From Burkholderiales bacterium (GTDB lineage: Bacteria > Pseudomonadota > Gammaproteobacteria > Burkholderiales > Burkholderiaceae_C), in the NCBI GenBank assembly GCA_028868995.1, contig JAGWTH010000030.1, positions 1-49,663 of the forward strand: a DNA stretch of 49,663 nt, given 5' to 3'. Numbering within the stretch: position 1 is the first letter of the stretch; every line of letters starts with the position of its first letter. Both the position numbers and the translations under genes were made by a program. This document shows positions 25,642 to 34,909 of the stretch, one piece after another. Under the pieces are notes generated by a model. It did not search any database. It was not told the DNA's origin and saw nothing but the letters and a program-made list of their open reading frames with translations.

Positions 25642-25651
25642 CGCGGTCGAC

Positions 25652-26233
25652 ATGAAGAACATCGTGATCCTGATCTCGGGTGGCGGCTCGAACATGGCCG
25701 CCATCGTACGCGCGGCGCAGCGCGACGACTGGGCCAGGGCCTACGGGGCCCAGGTGCGGGCCGTGATCAGCAACCGCGCCGACGCCGGCGGCCTGACCTT
25801 TGCCCGCGAACAGGGCATCGCGGCGGAGGTGGTGGACCACAAGCAGTTCGCCGGCCGCGAGGCCTTCGACGAGGCGCTGGCCGCCGCGATCGACCGCCAC
25901 CAGCCGGCCCTCGTGGTGCTGGCCGGCTTCATGCGCATCCTGACGCCGGCCTTCGTGGGCCGCTACCAGGGGCGGCTGCTCAACATCCACCCCTCGCTGC
26001 TGCCGGCCTTCCCCGGCCTGCACACGCACCAGCGGGCGATAGCCGCCGGCTGCAGGTTCGCCGGGGCGACGGTGCACCAGGTGACCGCCGAACTCGACCA
26101 CGGCCCCATCCTGGAGCAGGCGGTGGTCCCCATCCTGCCGGACGACACCGCGGCGACGCTGGCTGCGCGCGTGCTGGCGCAGGAGCACCAGATCTACCCG
26201 CGGGCGATCGCCCGGCTGCTGCCCACCCTGTAG
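25652..26233 (+). CDS. purN: Phosphoribosylglycinamide formyltransferase 1 (GART)
   Basis: 193-residue folate-dependent enzyme of purine synthesis, transferring a formyl group from 10-formyl-THF to GAR. The phosphate loop ISGGGSNM is at 8-15. The catalytic Asn/His lie in [12 protein letters not shown] and the catalytic Asp in AELDHGPI. Length matches E. coli PurN (212) within family variation. The ATG at 25652 is the natural family start ([12 protein letters not shown]). The methyltransferase gene begins 7 nt after its stop, so the two are probably one transcript. Confidence 0.96.
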   Translation: MKNIVILISGGGSNMAAIVRAAQRDDWARAYGAQVRAVISNRADAGGLTFAREQGIAAEVVDHKQFAGREAFDEALAAAIDRHQPALVVLAGFMRILTPAFVGRYQGRLLNIHPSLLPAFPGLHTHQRAIAAGCRFAGATVHQVTAELDHGPILEQAVVPILPDDTAATLAARVLAQEHQIYPRAIARLLPTL

Positions 26234-26240
26234 GACCCGC

Positions 26241-27509
26241 ATGCATCCCAAAGCCCTGCTGGACGCCTGCGCCGACCTGGTGGCGCAGGTTCTGAAGTTC
26301 GACCACCCCGCCGACGCCATCGTCTCGCGCTATTTCCGCGAGCACCGCTCGCTGGGCCCTCGCGAGCGCGCCACCCTGGCCGAAACCGCCTACGCGGTGC
26401 TGCGGCGCAAGCTGCTGTTCGAGCACCTGGCCCAGTCGGGCAGCGGACCGCGCGAGCGGCGGCTGGCGATCCTCGGCTTCGCCGGGCCACGCGACTTCCT
26501 CAAGAGCGCGCTGAGCGAGCAGGAAAAGGTCTGGCTCGACCACTGCGACGCGATCGACCCGGCGAGCCTCGCCGAGCGGCACCGGCACAACCTGCCGGAC
26601 TGGCTGGTCGAGCCGCTGAAGGCGCAGCTGGGGGACGGCTTCTGGCCGCTGGTGGAGGCCCTGAACCAGCCTGCGCCCCTGGACCTGCGAGTCAATGCGC
26701 TCACCGACAAGCGCGCCGACGTGCAGCGCGAGCTGCAGCTGGCCGGCATCCGCGCCGAGCCGACGCGCCACTCGCCCTGGGGCCTGCGCGTGCAGGGCAA
26801 GCCGGCGCTGACGAAGCTGGACGCCTTCGCCCGCGGGGCCATCGAGGTGCAGGACGAGGGCTCGCAGCTGCTGGCCCTGCTCACGGACGCCCGCCGCGGC
26901 CAGATGGTGGTGGATTTCTGCGCCGGCGCCGGCGGCAAGACCCTGGCCCTGGGCGCGGCGATGCGCAACACCGGCCGGCTGTACGCCTTCGACGTCTCCG
27001 CGCACCGGCTGGACAACCTGAAGCCGCGGCTGGCCCGCAGCAAGCTGTCGAACGTGCACCCCGCGGCGATCGCCCACGAGCGCGACGAGCGCGTCAAGCG
27101 CCTGGCCGGCAAGATCGACCGGGTGCTGGTCGACGCCCCCTGCTCGGGGCTGGGGACGCTCAGGCGCAATCCCGACCTGAAATGGCGGCAGTCGCCCCAG
27201 GCCCTAGCCGAGCTGACAGCCAAGCAGGCGGCCATCCTGGAGAGCGCCGCCCGGCTGCTCAAGCCCGGCGGGCGCATCGTCTACGCCACCTGCAGCCTGC
27301 TGCGCTCGGAGAACGAGGACATCGCCGTCGCCTTCACGGCCGCCCACCCGGAGTTCCGCCGCCTGTCCGTGCCGGCCCTGCTCGAGGAGGCCAAGGTGCC
27401 GGAGGCGGCCGAGCTCTGCGGTGCCGACGGGCAGGACCTGCGCCTGTGGCCGCACCGGCACGGCAGCGACGGCTTCTATGCCGCCGCCTGGGAAAAAGTC
27501 CAGTCCTGA
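26241..27509 (+). CDS. RsmB/NOP family RNA m5C methyltransferase
   Basis: 422 residues. An N-terminal NusB-like helical region (about 1-130), a small RNA-binding section, then a class I SAM methyltransferase domain with [11 protein letters not shown] (motif I). The two catalytic cysteines of RNA m5C methyltransferases are present: Cys301 in DAPCSGLG and Cys351 in YATCSLL. It may modify 16S rRNA C967 like RsmB, but Burkholderiales often carry another rsmB near fmt, so I do not assign the symbol. It lies 7 nt downstream of purN. Confidence 0.9.
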   Translation: MHPKALLDACADLVAQVLKFDHPADAIVSRYFREHRSLGPRERATLAETAYAVLRRKLLFEHLAQSGSGPRERRLAILGFAGPRDFLKSALSEQEKVWLDHCDAIDPASLAERHRHNLPDWLVEPLKAQLGDGFWPLVEALNQPAPLDLRVNALTDKRADVQRELQLAGIRAEPTRHSPWGLRVQGKPALTKLDAFARGAIEVQDEGSQLLALLTDARRGQMVVDFCAGAGGKTLALGAAMRNTGRLYAFDVSAHRLDNLKPRLARSKLSNVHPAAIAHERDERVKRLAGKIDRVLVDAPCSGLGTLRRNPDLKWRQSPQALAELTAKQAAILESAARLLKPGGRIVYATCSLLRSENEDIAVAFTAAHPEFRRLSVPALLEEAKVPEAAELCGADGQDLRLWPHRHGSDGFYAAAWEKVQS

Positions 27510-27522
27510 CAAGGACCTGAGG

Positions 27523-27550
27523 AAAAAAGGGGGTGCGCGATGGAACCCCC
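27523..27550 (-). terminator. Candidate reverse-strand intrinsic terminator
   Basis: On the reverse strand GGGGGT pairs with ACCCCC around a 10-base loop and is followed by TTTTTT. It would stop leftward transcription entering from the desaturase region; no leftward gene nearby obviously needs it. Confidence 0.4.
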
Positions 27551-27555
27551 GGCCC

Positions 27556-27561
27556 TACAAT
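27556..27561 (+). promoter_or_regulatory. Candidate -10 element (TACAAT) of the desaturase gene
   Basis: TACAAT with no good -35. The predicted start near 27568 coincides with the first base of the terminator-like hairpin. Confidence 0.4.
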
Positions 27562-27568
27562 CCATCGA

Positions 27569-27602
27569 ACCGCAGACGCAGGCATTTCTGCGGTCTTTTT
27601 TC
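27569..27602 (+). terminator. Intrinsic terminator or leader attenuator before the desaturase gene
   Basis: ACCGCAGA and TCTGCGGT pair perfectly (8 bp, 10-base loop), followed by C and T6. It may end the purN-methyltransferase transcript (60 nt after its stop) or act as an attenuator, since it lies between a TACAAT box and the desaturase ATG. Confidence 0.75.
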
Positions 27603-27625
27603 TTACTCGAGAGATCCTCCCTTCC

Positions 27626-28840
27626 ATGTTGCTTCCCGATTGGGCCGTGCTGAACGCGGCCATCGACTGGCTCGGCCACGGCCTCTGGGACCTGTCCTGG
27701 TGGCAGATCGTGCTGTACACGCTGGTGACCACGCATTTCACCATCGCCGCCGTCACCATCTTCCTGCACCGCAGCCAGGCCCACCGGGCGCTGGACCTGC
27801 ACGCCATTCCCTCGCACTTCTTCCGCTTCTGGCTGTGGCTGGGCACGGGTATGGTGACCAAGGAGTGGGTGGCCATCCACCGCAAGCACCACGCCAAGTG
27901 CGAGACCGAGGAAGACCCGCACAGCCCGCAGACGCGCGGCATCGAGACCGTGCTCAAGCGGGGTGCCGAGCTGTACCGCGCGGAGGCGAAGAACAAGGAA
28001 ACCCTGGCCAAGTACGGCCACGGCACGCCCGACGACTGGATCGAGCGCAACCTCTACACCCGCTACAGCTGGCAGGGCGTGGGCCTGATGCTGATCCTCG
28101 ACCTGGCCTTGTTCGGCGCCGCCGGCGCGGCGGTCTGGGCCGTGCAGATGCTGTGGATCCCGATCACGGCCGCCGGCATCATCAACGGCATCGGCCACTA
28201 CTGGGGCTACCGCAACTTCGAGGCGCCGGACGCCAGCACCAACGTCTCGCCCTGGGGCATCCTCATCGGCGGCGAGGAACTGCACAACAACCACCACACC
28301 TACCCGACCTCGGCCAAGTTCTCGGTCAAGCCCTACGAGTTCGACCTGGGCTGGGTCTACATCAGCCTGATGCAGCGCATCGGCTGGGCCAAGGTCAAGA
28401 AGGTGCCGCCCAAGCTGCGCCTGGGCACCATCCAGCCCGTGGCCGACGAGAAGACCCTGGAGGCCATCATCGCCAACCGCTACGAGGTGATGGCCGGCTA
28501 CGCCCGCGAAATGAGGCGCGCCTGCAGCGCCGAGATCGCCCAGCTGAAGGCCCGGGGCGAGGATTCGGGCATGCTCAAGGCGGCCCGGCGCTGGCTGCAC
28601 CGCGATGCCGACCGCGTGCCGGCGGCCGCCCGCCCGCAGCTGGAGCAGGTGCGCGCCGAGCACCCGGTGCTGGACAAGATGGTCAGCATGCGCGAGGAGC
28701 TGCGCCAGATGTGGCTCAACACGAACCACTCGCGCGAGCAGCTGGCCGCCGACCTGCAGGCCTGGTGCCGCCGGGCCGAGGAAAGCGGGATCGAGGCCCT
28801 GCGCCAGTTCTCGCTGAAGCTGCGCGCGGCGCGCGCGTGA
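27626..28840 (+). CDS. Membrane fatty acid (acyl-CoA/lipid) desaturase with C-terminal extension
   Basis: 404-residue integral membrane di-iron desaturase. The three histidine boxes are present: HRSQAH (about 45-50), HRKHH (about 87-91) and HNNHH (about 220-224). Four hydrophobic segments surround them. The enzyme would introduce a cis double bond into membrane fatty acids, in cold or fluidity adaptation. Residues about 290-404 are an additional helical region not needed for the desaturase core (MREELRQMW ... LQAWCRRAEESGIEAL); it recalls the C-terminus of ISL3-type transposases. ATG at 27626 with a weak GAGAG upstream. A hairpin/T-run lies in its leader. Confidence 0.88.
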   Translation: MLLPDWAVLNAAIDWLGHGLWDLSWWQIVLYTLVTTHFTIAAVTIFLHRSQAHRALDLHAIPSHFFRFWLWLGTGMVTKEWVAIHRKHHAKCETEEDPHSPQTRGIETVLKRGAELYRAEAKNKETLAKYGHGTPDDWIERNLYTRYSWQGVGLMLILDLALFGAAGAAVWAVQMLWIPITAAGIINGIGHYWGYRNFEAPDASTNVSPWGILIGGEELHNNHHTYPTSAKFSVKPYEFDLGWVYISLMQRIGWAKVKKVPPKLRLGTIQPVADEKTLEAIIANRYEVMAGYAREMRRACSAEIAQLKARGEDSGMLKAARRWLHRDADRVPAAARPQLEQVRAEHPVLDKMVSMREELRQMWLNTNHSREQLAADLQAWCRRAEESGIEALRQFSLKLRAARA

Positions 28841-28861
28841 GGGGTTTCCCCTCGGGAATGG

Positions 28862-28888
28862 AAAAAGCCCCGCAATGCGGGGCTTTTT
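28862..28888. terminator. Bidirectional intrinsic terminator
   Basis: AAAAAGCCCCGC-AAT-GCGGGGCTTTTT: a perfect stem with A and T tracts on both flanks. It serves the convergent desaturase (+) and rpmB-rpmG (-) transcripts. Confidence 0.95.
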
Positions 28889-28893
28889 CTTGG

Positions 28894-28913
28894 ATCCCCG
28901 CCTGCGCGGGGAT
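28894..28913. repeat. dRS3-like palindrome
   Basis: ATCCCCG-CCTGCG-CGGGGAT. The form resembles the small dispersed palindromes (dRS3 class, ATTCCC-N8-GGGAAT) known from Neisseria and seen in related genomes. Only one copy was noticed here. Confidence 0.5.
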
Positions 28914-28952
28914 GAAGTGACGAGGCGCCCGGCGGGCGCCGATGTCACTTCA
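28913..28952. repeat. Nested inverted repeat spanning the rpmG stop
   Basis: TGAAGTGAC (28913-28921) pairs with GTCACTTCA (28944-28952). Inside, GGCGCCC (28924-28930) pairs with GGGCGCC (28934-28940). The right arm includes the rpmG stop codon and the codons before it. Confidence 0.7.
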
Positions 28953-29115
28953 GCTTGGTTTCCTTGTACTCGACGTGCTTGCGCGCCTTCGGGTCGAACT
29001 TCATGATCGACATCTTCTCGGGCATCGTCTTCTTGTTCTTGCTGGTCGTGTAGAAGTGACCGGTGCCGGCCGTGGACTCCAGCTTGATCTTCTCGCGTCC
29101 GCCTTTGCTCGCCAT
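28945..29115 (-). CDS. rpmG: Large ribosomal subunit protein bL33
   Basis: 56 residues, read directly from the sequence because it is a very short frame: it begins [17 protein letters not shown] and ends EYKETKLK. It is the zinc-independent (C-minus) form, as no CxxC pairs are present. The ATG at 29115 is preceded by AAGGAGAAGC, a strong Shine-Dalgarno. It follows rpmB by 18 nt in the usual rpmB-rpmG order. The stop codon lies inside a nested inverted repeat and about 55 bp before the shared bidirectional terminator. Confidence 0.97.
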   Translation of the reverse strand: MASKGGREKIKLESTAGTGHFYTTSKNKKTMPEKMSIMKFDPKARKHVEYKETKLK

Positions 29116-29133
29116 GGTGCTTCTCCTTGCGAA

Positions 29134-29367
29134 TTAAGCCTGGCCGCGGGCGCGCATGTCCGCCAGCACAGCGTCGATACCGTTCTTGTCGATCAGGCGC
29201 AGCGCGGCGCTCGAAACCCGCAGGCGCACCCAGCGGTTCTCGCTCTCGACCCAGAAACGGCGGTATTGCAGGTTCGGCATGAACCGGCGCTTGGTCTTGT
29301 TGTTGGCGTGGGAGACGTTGTTCCCCACCATCGGGCCCTTGCCCGTCACGTCGCAGACGCGTGCCAT
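29134..29367 (-). CDS. rpmB: Large ribosomal subunit protein bL28
   Basis: 77 residues, typical of bL28: begins [20 protein letters not shown] and contains [17 protein letters not shown]. No zinc ligands of the C-plus type beyond the single Cys5. The ATG at 29367 has GGAGAG 6-11 nt upstream. rpmB and rpmG form one operon from the TATAAT promoter at about 29465. A leader of about 90 nt contains the small hairpin GTGAG-GGG-CTCAC (29400-29412), a possible site for regulation, which is inference. Confidence 0.97.
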   Translation of the reverse strand: MARVCDVTGKGPMVGNNVSHANNKTKRRFMPNLQYRRFWVESENRWVRLRVSSAALRLIDKNGIDAVLADMRARGQA

Positions 29368-29464
29368 CTGAAACTCTCCATGATCCGCCCGTCACTCCCG
29401 TGAGGGGCTCACCTCGCCCTGACGGGGGCGGTAACCGGCCGGACCAAGTCCAGCAAAGCCGGAA

Positions 29465-29470
29465 ATTATA
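29465..29470 (-). promoter_or_regulatory. -10 element (TATAAT) of rpmB-rpmG
   Basis: A consensus TATAAT on the reverse strand, about 95 nt before rpmB. No TTGACA-like -35 is seen, partly because the interspersed repeat copy B begins 24 nt upstream. Confidence 0.7.
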
Positions 29471-29493
29471 GCCCGTTCCTTCCAGGGCCGCCT

Positions 29494-29562
29494 CGGAACC
29501 GGCTTTGCCGGGCCGCGGGGGCGCCCCCTTGAGGGGGAGGCGGCCGCAGGCCGCTTCGGGGG
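29494..29562 (-). repeat. Interspersed three-hairpin repeat, copy B
   Basis: Reverse-strand copy of the element at 6861-6928, starting 3 nt after the trxB stop. It has the same three hairpins. Like copy A, it follows a gene 3' end and reads in the same direction as that gene. Confidence 0.8.
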
Positions 29563-29565
29563 GGC

Positions 29566-31349
<1,784 letters not shown>

Positions 31350-31408
31350 CCGGCGCCCCTGCCCGGGCGGGGCGGCGGGCGGCGCTGCGCTAAGCTCGCG
31401 CCTGCGTC

Positions 31409-33763
31409 ATGACGTATTCGCTGAACACCCTCACGGACGCCGCCGCGGCGGCGCCCCCTGCCCGCAGCGGCCTGGCCCGCTTCGCCCACGAGACTGCCCT
31501 GGTGCTGGGCGCCGCGGCCCTCGCCTTCTGGCTGCTGGCCCTGGCCACGCACTCGCCCGCCGACGCCGCCTTCTCCACCTCCGGCGACGGCAGCCCGGCA
31601 CACAACTGGGGCGGCCGGCTGGGCGCCTGGCTCGCCGACGGCAGCTTCTTCCTTCTGGGCTTCTCGGTCTGGTGGTGCTTCGCCGCCGGCCTGCGCGCCT
31701 GGCTCGCGTCGCTGGCGCGCTGGATGCGCGCGGACGAGCCGCTGCCCGAGCCGGCCGCGGAGTCGGCCGCCCACCGCTGGCTGCACGGGCGGCTGGCGTT
31801 CTGGATCGCGCTGGCGGTGCTGCTGGTCGCCTCCTGCGGCCTGGAGTGGTCCCGCCTGTACCGCTACGAGCCGCACCTGCCGGACCACGCGGGCGGGGCC
31901 CTCGGCTACCTGGTCGGCCCCGTTGCCGTGCAGTGGCTCGGGTTCACCGGCTCGGGCCTGCTGTGCGTCGCCCTGCTGGTGCTGGCCTCGGGCGTCGTGT
32001 TCCGCTTCTCCTGGAGCCACGTGGCCGAGCGCATCGGCTCGGCGGTGGACGGCTTCGTCCAGTCCCGGCGCGAGAAGCGCGAGATCGCCGAGGACGTGGC
32101 CCTCGGCCAGCGCGCCGCGCGCGAACGCGAGGAGACCGTGCAGGTCGAGCGCGTCGAGAGCGAGGAACACCACCCGACCCCGGTGCTGATCGAGCCGGTG
32201 ATGGTCGACGTGCCGCGCAGCGAGCGCGTGGCCAAGGAGAGGCAGAAGCCGCTGTTCTCCGACATGCCGGACAGCAAGCTGCCGCAGGTGGACCTGCTGG
32301 ACGCGGCGGCGGGGCGCCAGGAGACCGTCTCCGCGGACACGCTGGAGATGACCTCGCGGCTGATCGAGAAGAAGCTCAAGGACTTCGGCGTCGACGTGCG
32401 CGTCGTGGCCGCCGCGCCCGGCCCGGTGATCACCCGCTACGAGATCGAGCCCGCCACCGGCGTGAAGGGCTCGCAGATCGTCAACCTGGCCAAGGACCTC
32501 GCGCGCTCGCTGTCGCTGGTGTCGATCCGCGTGATCGAGACCATCCCGGGCAAGAACTACATGGCGCTGGAGCTGCCCAATGCCAAGCGGCAGTCGATCA
32601 AGCTGTCGGAGATCCTCGGCTCGCAGGCCTACAACGAGGCGAAGTCGCAGCTGACGCTGGGGCTGGGCAAGGACATCGTCGGCAACCCGGTGGTGGCCGA
32701 CCTCGCGAAGATGCCCCACGTGCTGGTGGCCGGCACCACCGGCTCGGGCAAGTCGGTGGGCATCAACGCGATGATCCTGAGCCTGCTGTACAAGGCCGAG
32801 GCGCGCGACGTGCGCCTGCTGATGATCGACCCCAAGATGCTGGAGATGTCGGTCTACGAGGGCATCCCCCACCTGCTGGCGCCGGTGGTCACCGACATGA
32901 AGCAGGCCGGCAACGGCCTGACCTGGTGCGTGGCCGAGATGGAGCGGCGCTACAAGCTGATGTCCAGGCTGGGCGTGCGCAACCTGGCCGGCTACAACCA
33001 CAAGATCGACGAGGCGAAGGCGAAGGAACAGTTCATCTACAACCCCTTCAGCCTGACGCCCGACAGCCCCGAGCCGCTGGAGCGCCTGCCCTACATCGTC
33101 GTCGTGATCGACGAACTGGCCGACCTGATGATGGTGGTGGGCAAGAAGATCGAGGAGCTGATCGCCCGCCTGGCGCAGAAGGCGCGCGCGGCCGGCATCC
33201 ACCTGATCCTGGCCACCCAGCGCCCGAGCGTCGACGTGATCACGGGCCTGATCAAGGCCAACATCCCGACCCGCATCGCCTTCCAGGTGTCCAGCAAGAT
33301 CGACAGCCGCACCATCCTCGACCAGATGGGCGCCGAGGCGCTGCTGGGCATGGGCGACATGCTGTACATGGCCAGCGGCACCGGCCTGCCCGTGCGCGTG
33401 CACGGCGCCTTCGTGAGCGACGAGGAGGTGCACCGCGTGGTCGCCTACCTGAAGGAGCAGGGCGGCGAGCCGAACTACATCGAGGGCGTGCTGGAGGGCG
33501 GCACCGTGGATGGCGAGGAAGGCGGCCCCGGCGGCGCCGCGGGCGGCGAGGGCGGCGGCGAGGGCGACCCGCTGTACGACCGCGCCGTGGAGGTGGTGCT
33601 GAAGAACCAGAAGGCCAGCATCTCCCTGGTGCAGCGTCACCTGGCCATCGGCTACAACAAGGCGGCGAACCTGCTGGAGGCGATGGAGAAGGCCGGCCTG
33701 GTGAGCCCGATGAACGCGCGCGGCCAGCGCGAGATCCTCGTGCCCCAGCGGGGCGGGGAATGA
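31409..33763 (+). CDS. ftsK: DNA translocase FtsK
   Basis: 784-residue septal DNA pump. N-terminal transmembrane helices (about 4, residues 30-215) anchor it at the division site. A short linker, then the motor: Walker A GTTGSGKS at 442-449 and Walker [13 protein letters not shown] at about 563-574. The gamma winged-helix domain that reads KOPS is C-terminal (about 715-784, [20 protein letters not shown]). A Gly-rich insert ([15 protein letters not shown]) joins motor and gamma. It is shorter than E. coli FtsK because the linker is short. It is followed by lolA after 44 nt. Confidence 0.97.
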   Translation: MTYSLNTLTDAAAAAPPARSGLARFAHETALVLGAAALAFWLLALATHSPADAAFSTSGDGSPAHNWGGRLGAWLADGSFFLLGFSVWWCFAAGLRAWLASLARWMRADEPLPEPAAESAAHRWLHGRLAFWIALAVLLVASCGLEWSRLYRYEPHLPDHAGGALGYLVGPVAVQWLGFTGSGLLCVALLVLASGVVFRFSWSHVAERIGSAVDGFVQSRREKREIAEDVALGQRAAREREETVQVERVESEEHHPTPVLIEPVMVDVPRSERVAKERQKPLFSDMPDSKLPQVDLLDAAAGRQETVSADTLEMTSRLIEKKLKDFGVDVRVVAAAPGPVITRYEIEPATGVKGSQIVNLAKDLARSLSLVSIRVIETIPGKNYMALELPNAKRQSIKLSEILGSQAYNEAKSQLTLGLGKDIVGNPVVADLAKMPHVLVAGTTGSGKSVGINAMILSLLYKAEARDVRLLMIDPKMLEMSVYEGIPHLLAPVVTDMKQAGNGLTWCVAEMERRYKLMSRLGVRNLAGYNHKIDEAKAKEQFIYNPFSLTPDSPEPLERLPYIVVVIDELADLMMVVGKKIEELIARLAQKARAAGIHLILATQRPSVDVITGLIKANIPTRIAFQVSSKIDSRTILDQMGAEALLGMGDMLYMASGTGLPVRVHGAFVSDEEVHRVVAYLKEQGGEPNYIEGVLEGGTVDGEEGGPGGAAGGEGGGEGDPLYDRAVEVVLKNQKASISLVQRHLAIGYNKAANLLEAMEKAGLVSPMNARGQREILVPQRGGE

Positions 33764-33807
33764 GCCGGGCGCGCGAACTTCGCCGGCACGACGCGAACCA
33801 ACACGGC

Positions 33808-34449
33808 ATGTCCTTGAAGAAACTGTCCGCCGCCCTGGCGCTGTCGGTGCTCGCCCTCGGCGCGCATGCCGGCGCGCTGGAGAGCCTGGAGAACTTCGTG
33901 CGCACCGTGCACAGCGGCCGCGCCGACTTCACCCAGGTCGTCACCAACCCGCCGCGCGAGGGCCGGCCCGGCCCCACGCGCCATTCCAGCGGCTCCTTCG
34001 CGTTCCAGCGGCCCGACCGCTTCCGCTTCGACTACCGCAAGCCCTTCGAGCAGACCATCGTGGCCGACGGCCGCACCCTCTGGCTGTACGACAAGGACCT
34101 GAACCAGGTCACCGAGCGCCGGCAGGCGCAGGTGCTGGGCGCCACGCCGGCCGCCGTGATCGCCGCCTCGCCGGACCTCGATGCGATCCGGCGCGACTTC
34201 GAGCTGCAGGCCCTGCCCGACAGCGATGGCCTGCAGTGGCTGCAGGCGACGCCCCGGCGCCGCGACGGCCAGCTCACGAGCATGAAGGTGGGCTTCCGCG
34301 GCGACCAGCTCGCGCAGCTGGAGATCCTGGACAGCTTCGGCCAGCGTTCCGTGCTGACCTTCGGCCACCTGCAGGTCAATGCGTCCCTGCCCGCCGACAC
34401 CTTCCGCTTCACGCCGCCGCCGGGCGCGGACGTGGTCAAGTCCCCATAA
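33808..34449 (+). CDS. lolA: Outer-membrane lipoprotein carrier protein LolA
   Basis: 213 residues. It carries lipoproteins across the periplasm from LolCDE to LolB. The signal peptide ends near AHA|GALES (about 20-21). The family stretch GSFAFQRPDRFRFDYRKPFEQTIVADGRTLWLYD (about 53-86) is unmistakable. Start ATG at 33808. It lies between ftsK and rarA as in many proteobacteria, but a short reverse-strand gene separates it from rarA. A GC hairpin (34480-34497) lies just after its end. Confidence 0.95.
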   Translation: MSLKKLSAALALSVLALGAHAGALESLENFVRTVHSGRADFTQVVTNPPREGRPGPTRHSSGSFAFQRPDRFRFDYRKPFEQTIVADGRTLWLYDKDLNQVTERRQAQVLGATPAAVIAASPDLDAIRRDFELQALPDSDGLQWLQATPRRRDGQLTSMKVGFRGDQLAQLEILDSFGQRSVLTFGHLQVNASLPADTFRFTPPPGADVVKSP

Positions 34450-34479
34450 CCGGCGCTCCCAGCGCACCGCCGAAGCGCG

Positions 34480-34497
34480 AGCCGCCGCCAGGCGGCT
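34480..34497 (+). terminator. Candidate terminator hairpin after lolA
   Basis: AGCCGCC-GCCA-GGCGGCT followed by TGTGTT. A 7-bp stem with a weak T-rich tail, 30 nt after the lolA stop. Confidence 0.5.
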
Positions 34498-34502
34498 TGT
34501 GT

Positions 34503-34883
34503 TCACCTTGCGTCGATCTCCCGCGCGATCTGGTCGAGCTGCTTGCGCTCGATGTACTCCTCCATCCGCGACAGCAGCCGCCACCATTCCGAGCCGTCCT
34601 CGCGGTACACGCGGATGGCGCCGGCGCGCACCAGGATCTTGCGCAGCTCGTCGTCGGTGAAGCCGCCCAGCGCCCGGCGCAGGGTGTCGAAGGAGCGGTC
34701 GGTGAAGCCCTTGTGGCCGAGGAAGTGGCGGGCGGTGGTCTCCGCCATGTACTCCGCCTTGTTCTGCTCCTGCAGCACGCGCAGCTGGTGGCGAAACTGC
34801 TGCCGGTTCAGCAGGAAGCTGATGCCCCCGCCCACGGCGGCGCCCAGCAGGGCCGAGAGCGAGGACCACAGCGCGGCTTCCAT
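34503..34883 (-). CDS. Small single-pass membrane protein of unknown function
   Basis: 126 residues. An N-terminal transmembrane helix (about 5-27, SLSALLGAAVGGGISFLL) is followed by a charged helical cytoplasmic domain (RHQLRVLQEQNKAEYMAETT) and a compact region (FLGHKGFTDRSFDTLRRALG ... VYREDGSEWWRLL). I do not recognise a named family. It sits on the opposite strand between lolA and rarA, is convergent with lolA, and is divergent from rarA by 26 bp. TATATT lies 9 nt before the ATG with no Shine-Dalgarno, suggesting a near-leaderless message. Confidence 0.75.
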   Translation of the reverse strand: MEAALWSSLSALLGAAVGGGISFLLNRQQFRHQLRVLQEQNKAEYMAETTARHFLGHKGFTDRSFDTLRRALGGFTDDELRKILVRAGAIRVYREDGSEWWRLLSRMEEYIERKQLDQIAREIDAR

Positions 34884-34892
34884 GATGGGCGC

Positions 34893-34900
34893 AATATAAA
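34893..34900. promoter_or_regulatory. Bidirectional -10 region (TATATT / TATAAA)
   Basis: The forward strand reads TATAAA (34895-34900), 9 nt before rarA. The reverse strand reads TATATT (34898-34893), 9 nt before the membrane-protein gene. The two share bases inside a 26-bp gap. Confidence 0.5.
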
Positions 34901-34909
34901 CTGCCCGGC

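Noticed and set aside
34469..34500. Possible third copy of the interspersed repeat after lolA
   Set aside because: Only a short GC-rich resemblance around CCGAAGCG; the CCCCC-TCAA-GGGGG and CCGGC-AAA-GCCGG stems are missing.
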